NCBI GenBank assembly: GCA_037951165.1
Contig: JBBDHG010000169.1
Span: 1,593,501 to 1,657,500 of the forward strand
Length of the DNA stretch: 64,000 nt
DNA from: Lophius americanus
Taxonomy: Eukaryota > Chordata > Actinopteri > Lophiiformes > Lophiidae
Direction: 5' to 3'
The translations under genes were made by a program, and so were the position numbers. The first letter of the stretch is position 1. Every line of letters begins with the position of its first letter. Shown piece after piece: positions 61,043-64,000 of this stretch. The notes beneath the pieces are model-generated. The model ran no database searches. It was not told where the DNA came from and saw nothing but the letters and a program-made list of their open reading frames with translations.

Positions 61043-61235
61043 CATCCATCCATTTTCTGTAACCGCTTGTCCTGTGCAGTGTCCCAGGGGAGCAGGAGCC
61101 TATCCCTGCTGACATTGGGCGAGAGGAAGGGTTCATACCGGACCAGCTGCAACTTCATCCCACGGTGGACACATTGAGATAGACAAACACTCACACTCAT
61201 ATTCACACCTGTGGTCCATTGAGAGTCGCTAATTA
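61043..61235 (-). mobile_element. 'ccaaaaacatg'-family SINE, 3' half
   Basis: The tail tccatccatccattttctgt, then taaccgcttgtcctgtgcag and gagcctatccctgctgacat, is the antisense of the 3' half. Confidence 0.72.
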
Positions 61236-61379
61236 ACTTAAATTAAATGTTTCTGGACTTCAGACACCTGTGTGGTTTACATTGCTTGTTTCAGGATTTT
61301 CTTGTCTTCTTTCTTTGCCATCTTATTCTATCGAAAGACGTTTGTCTTTTGGGGACTTTTCAAGCACTAAGTAGTCATC

Positions 61380-61520
61380 TTCTTTTGGCTGCTCCTGATT
61401 AGGGGTCACCACAGGTGTGTGTTTTATGTGTTAGTGAACTGGCAGAGGTATGACCTTGAATGCCCTTACTGACGCAACCCAACTCAGTTATCCTGGTTTG
61501 GGACCATCAGGCCCTGGATT
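61380..61520 (+). repeat. Fragment of a common teleost repeat
   Basis: The phrases ttttggctgctcctgattag and gaatgcccttactgacgcaa resemble a LINE-derived repeat often seen in fish genomes (ggctgctcc...gatgcccttcctgacgcaa). It is short and decayed, so the class is uncertain. Confidence 0.5.
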
Positions 61521-61524
61521 CATC

Positions 61525-63535
61525 TTACCAACAAAAAAGCATTCTATCTATTCTATGTAATCTGGACCCTGTGAATTCCCCTTACAACCCACCAACAGAA
61601 AGAGTTATCACCTGGCTGGCCGTACCAAATTTCAAAAGATGCAATCTTAGAGGTGGATTGACACCAAAACCTAATCACTTCTGTTCTCATGCTGCGATAC
61701 TTTGGGTTCAGTCATTCTTAGGGATAAAAAATGAGTCTATGCTTCTAAGCTTGGCATTTCGTGTTGTGAAAAAACGGATGTGGGTTTGCAATTGACTGGC
61801 TTTCTGTCCAGAGGGGTGAATAGCTAAGCTGCGTCATGCCTCAAAAACAGAAGATAATCTCCTTAGCAATGGGCCCCATCAGCTCAAGCAGGGCTTACTT
61901 TCAAGACTAAACAGAGTGACTACACAACAGAGTAAAATGTCTTTGTTCTGTTTTGACACCTTTTCATCTCATAAAAACATCTCATTTAAATCAGGTGGAG
62001 TGATTAGCGTGCCTGCAAATCTCAAAATTAGGCCTTAGGGATAATGCGAACTGCAGGATGGGATGTAAAAATGTCTCAGAACAAATCATTAATAGTGCAA
62101 GCAGCGCTGCCGAATACAAAACATCACTGAATTTATTTGAATTAAAGCCAAGTAAGCTGCTTGAACATCTCTGCGTGTGTTTATCATGTGAGCACTGTCA
62201 TCATACAAAACAGGAAAATGGAAACAGTGCAGCCCAGGCCAAATACACATTGAGCTCAGTAGGTGAGGATTTGAAAGCGAAATCCCCAGCAGCCTCGGGA
62301 AAGAATGAGCACTTTAAAATGCGTTACACTAGCAAAGCTTACACGGCTAGCTTTCCAATTTCAGTAACCCTAATGTTGTGGAATATTTCAAATGCCTCAT
62401 TACTTGCATTTTGTTAGAATGGGAGAAGCATCGCTCTACTCGATAATGACCTCTGAAGCTTATTAGACCGCTGTGCATTGAATTGAAAAGACCGATGTAC
62501 TTCATCCCCGTATGGATCAGAAAAACAGAGATGCACATCATTACACTTGACAAACCCAAAGAGGATAATCTGGTATTCCGTTTTAGGGTCTTTTACAATT
62601 GAATGAAATTACTGTTGCCCTCTTACGTTATCGCGGTGCACTGGCATTCCGCTCCGGAGATGCCAGGATTATCTCAAAGGGATGTTTTGAAATGGAAATC
62701 AAAACAAATATATCAATTGGCCAATGGGAATGAAGTGGCTGTCCATGGTCCGGACCTTTGTGGAGGAGGTGGCGCAGTAATATTGAGAGGACTAAACAGA
62801 TTAACACATAATAACTCGTACGGGGAGGCATTTAAAGTTAAAGCTTCATGAAAAGGGTAGTGCAAAAACTACTGGGAGGTACTACTCAAGATTCAAAAGG
62901 GGGCATATACTTTGTTTTTTCTCAAAGTCGAGACCCTTCGATCACAATCTCTCTGAGGAGTCCATGCGCTGAACACTTTGTAGTGGACTAATTATCACGT
63001 ATCATCATGTTGTAAACAGTCATCTTTTCTTCTATTTGGCATCTTTCCTGAATGAACTACGTTGATCCAAAAGTTAATCATGTGACTTCAGGGTGAGATT
63101 CATGACACATGGCCACTAGAACATAATCAAACGATCAATGCACTGCACTCTCTGCATTCAAACTTTACTTGAAGGACGTGAAAGTGCCGAAGCTGAAAGG
63201 AGATTTTTTCCGGGCTCCATCTTGCCCCCTGGTGTAAAGTGGTGAAAGAAAATGCTAGTTTACAACCACATTCAGGTCATTTGAACACCCAAACCTCACT
63301 TAGTGTAAGTACCCAATGTCTTTCAGAGAGTTCTTGCATTGTTGTTGATTTGCTACCTTGAGTCGGCAGAAAGCTTTTTCACTTTGACCAAAATAATCTT
63401 TTCATTTGTCCAGTATTTGTTTACCGGCTTTTTACAGAGCACCTCAGAAAGAGAATTTACCAAGATGGGCGGCTTTACAACACATGTACACTCCTTGATA
63501 CACACCAAACTGACTGTTTTAAATATTCATGAAGA
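61525..63535. other. Unique sequence, no gene seen
   Basis: 62085-62420 and 62600-62850 are repeat-free with balanced composition and could be conserved non-coding sequence. A family-C fragment lies at 62925-63000. Confidence 0.4.
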
Positions 63536-63539
63536 CTGA

Positions 63540-63800
63540 GGACAGTGGGTAGCGGTGCTGCCTCACAGCAAGAACGTTTTGGGTTCAAATCCACCTGTGC
63601 CTGAGCCTTTCAGTGCAGAACTTGCATGTTCTCCCTGAGTCAGCGTGTGTTCTCTCTGACTTCCTCTCACAGTCCAAAAACATGCAAAAGAAGTGAATTG
63701 GTAACTCTTTAAAATTGCCTGCAAGAGTGAATGTGATCATGGGTGGTTTTCTTTCTCTACCCTCCACTACCCTGAACCGGATAACGGTTACAGATAATGA
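63540..63800 (+). mobile_element. 'ccaaaaacatg'-family SINE, near complete
   Basis: ggtagcggtgctgcctcaca, gttttgggttcaaatcc (B box), cttgcatgttctccctgagt, acagtccaaaaacatgcaaa, and finally ctgaaccggataacggttac show the full order. Confidence 0.8.
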
Positions 63801-64000
63801 AGAATGAAGTTAGAATGCTGTGCATTGAGCGTGAATGGCACACACTTCTGAGATACACTTACAGGACTGTGGAGGTGCTGTTGCAGGTAATGCCATTCAT
63901 TTTTGACCTCTTCACTTATATTATTTAACCCACTCATATCTCATCAGCTATTAATCAGAATGTTAATTTTTATGACCCGCCCCCCCGTTATGTAGAATGC

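Overview
The window looks like nuclear DNA from a teleost fish. It is AT-rich and gene-poor, with no operon-like gene packing. It is full of fish-type interspersed repeats: an L2-clade LINE, Rex3/RTE tails, Tc1 and hAT DNA transposons, a Penelope-like GIY-YIG fragment and tRNA-headed SINEs. The one convincing piece of a host gene is a 126-bp exon on the minus strand (41807-41932). It encodes the first half of the second Ig domain of an IgLON neural cell-adhesion protein and has good splice sites on both sides. IgLON genes are known for very long introns, so the simplest reading is that most or all of the window is intronic sequence of this gene. I found no second exon.

Layout. 1-5.5 kb: a 400-bp TA microsatellite, a degenerate 33-bp minisatellite in two blocks, a SINE, and two head-to-head Penelope-like 3' ends. 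5.5-15.8 kb: mostly unique DNA with a 17-bp minisatellite and SINE copies. 15.8-18.7 kb: an RT fragment, a Tc1 transposase remnant, and a 5'-truncated L2 LINE whose reverse-transcriptase ORF is still open. 19-25 kb: a Rex3 tail, SINEs, and a deleted Tc1 element carrying a nested SINE. 25.3-27.7 kb: a decayed hAT (Ac/ZBED-like) transposon whose BED finger is still open. 29-35 kb: family-A repeats, SINEs, deleted Tc1 copies, and a run of L2 tail, Rex3 tail and SINE body. 36-41 kb: an RT fragment and a hammerhead-like motif in otherwise plain sequence. 41.8 kb: the IgLON exon. 42-50 kb: family-A copies, a perfect 18-bp hairpin, and a deleted Tc1 copy split by an insertion of about 560 bp. 50-64 kb: a perfect 20-bp hairpin, unassigned ORFs bracketed by inverted family-A copies, more SINEs and Tc1 pieces.

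The genes do not work together as a pathway. Apart from the IgLON exon, the coding signals are mobile-element remnants. The most useful unexplained patterns are: (i) five or six Tc1 copies sharing one internal deletion, which points to a MITE-like subfamily; (ii) an unclassified repeat family (A) with about nine copies, one pair bracketing orphan ORFs; (iii) two near-perfect long hairpins; (iv) the head-to-head Penelope-like ends and a hammerhead-like motif. All family assignments come from recalled consensus patterns and by-eye translation. No database search was run.
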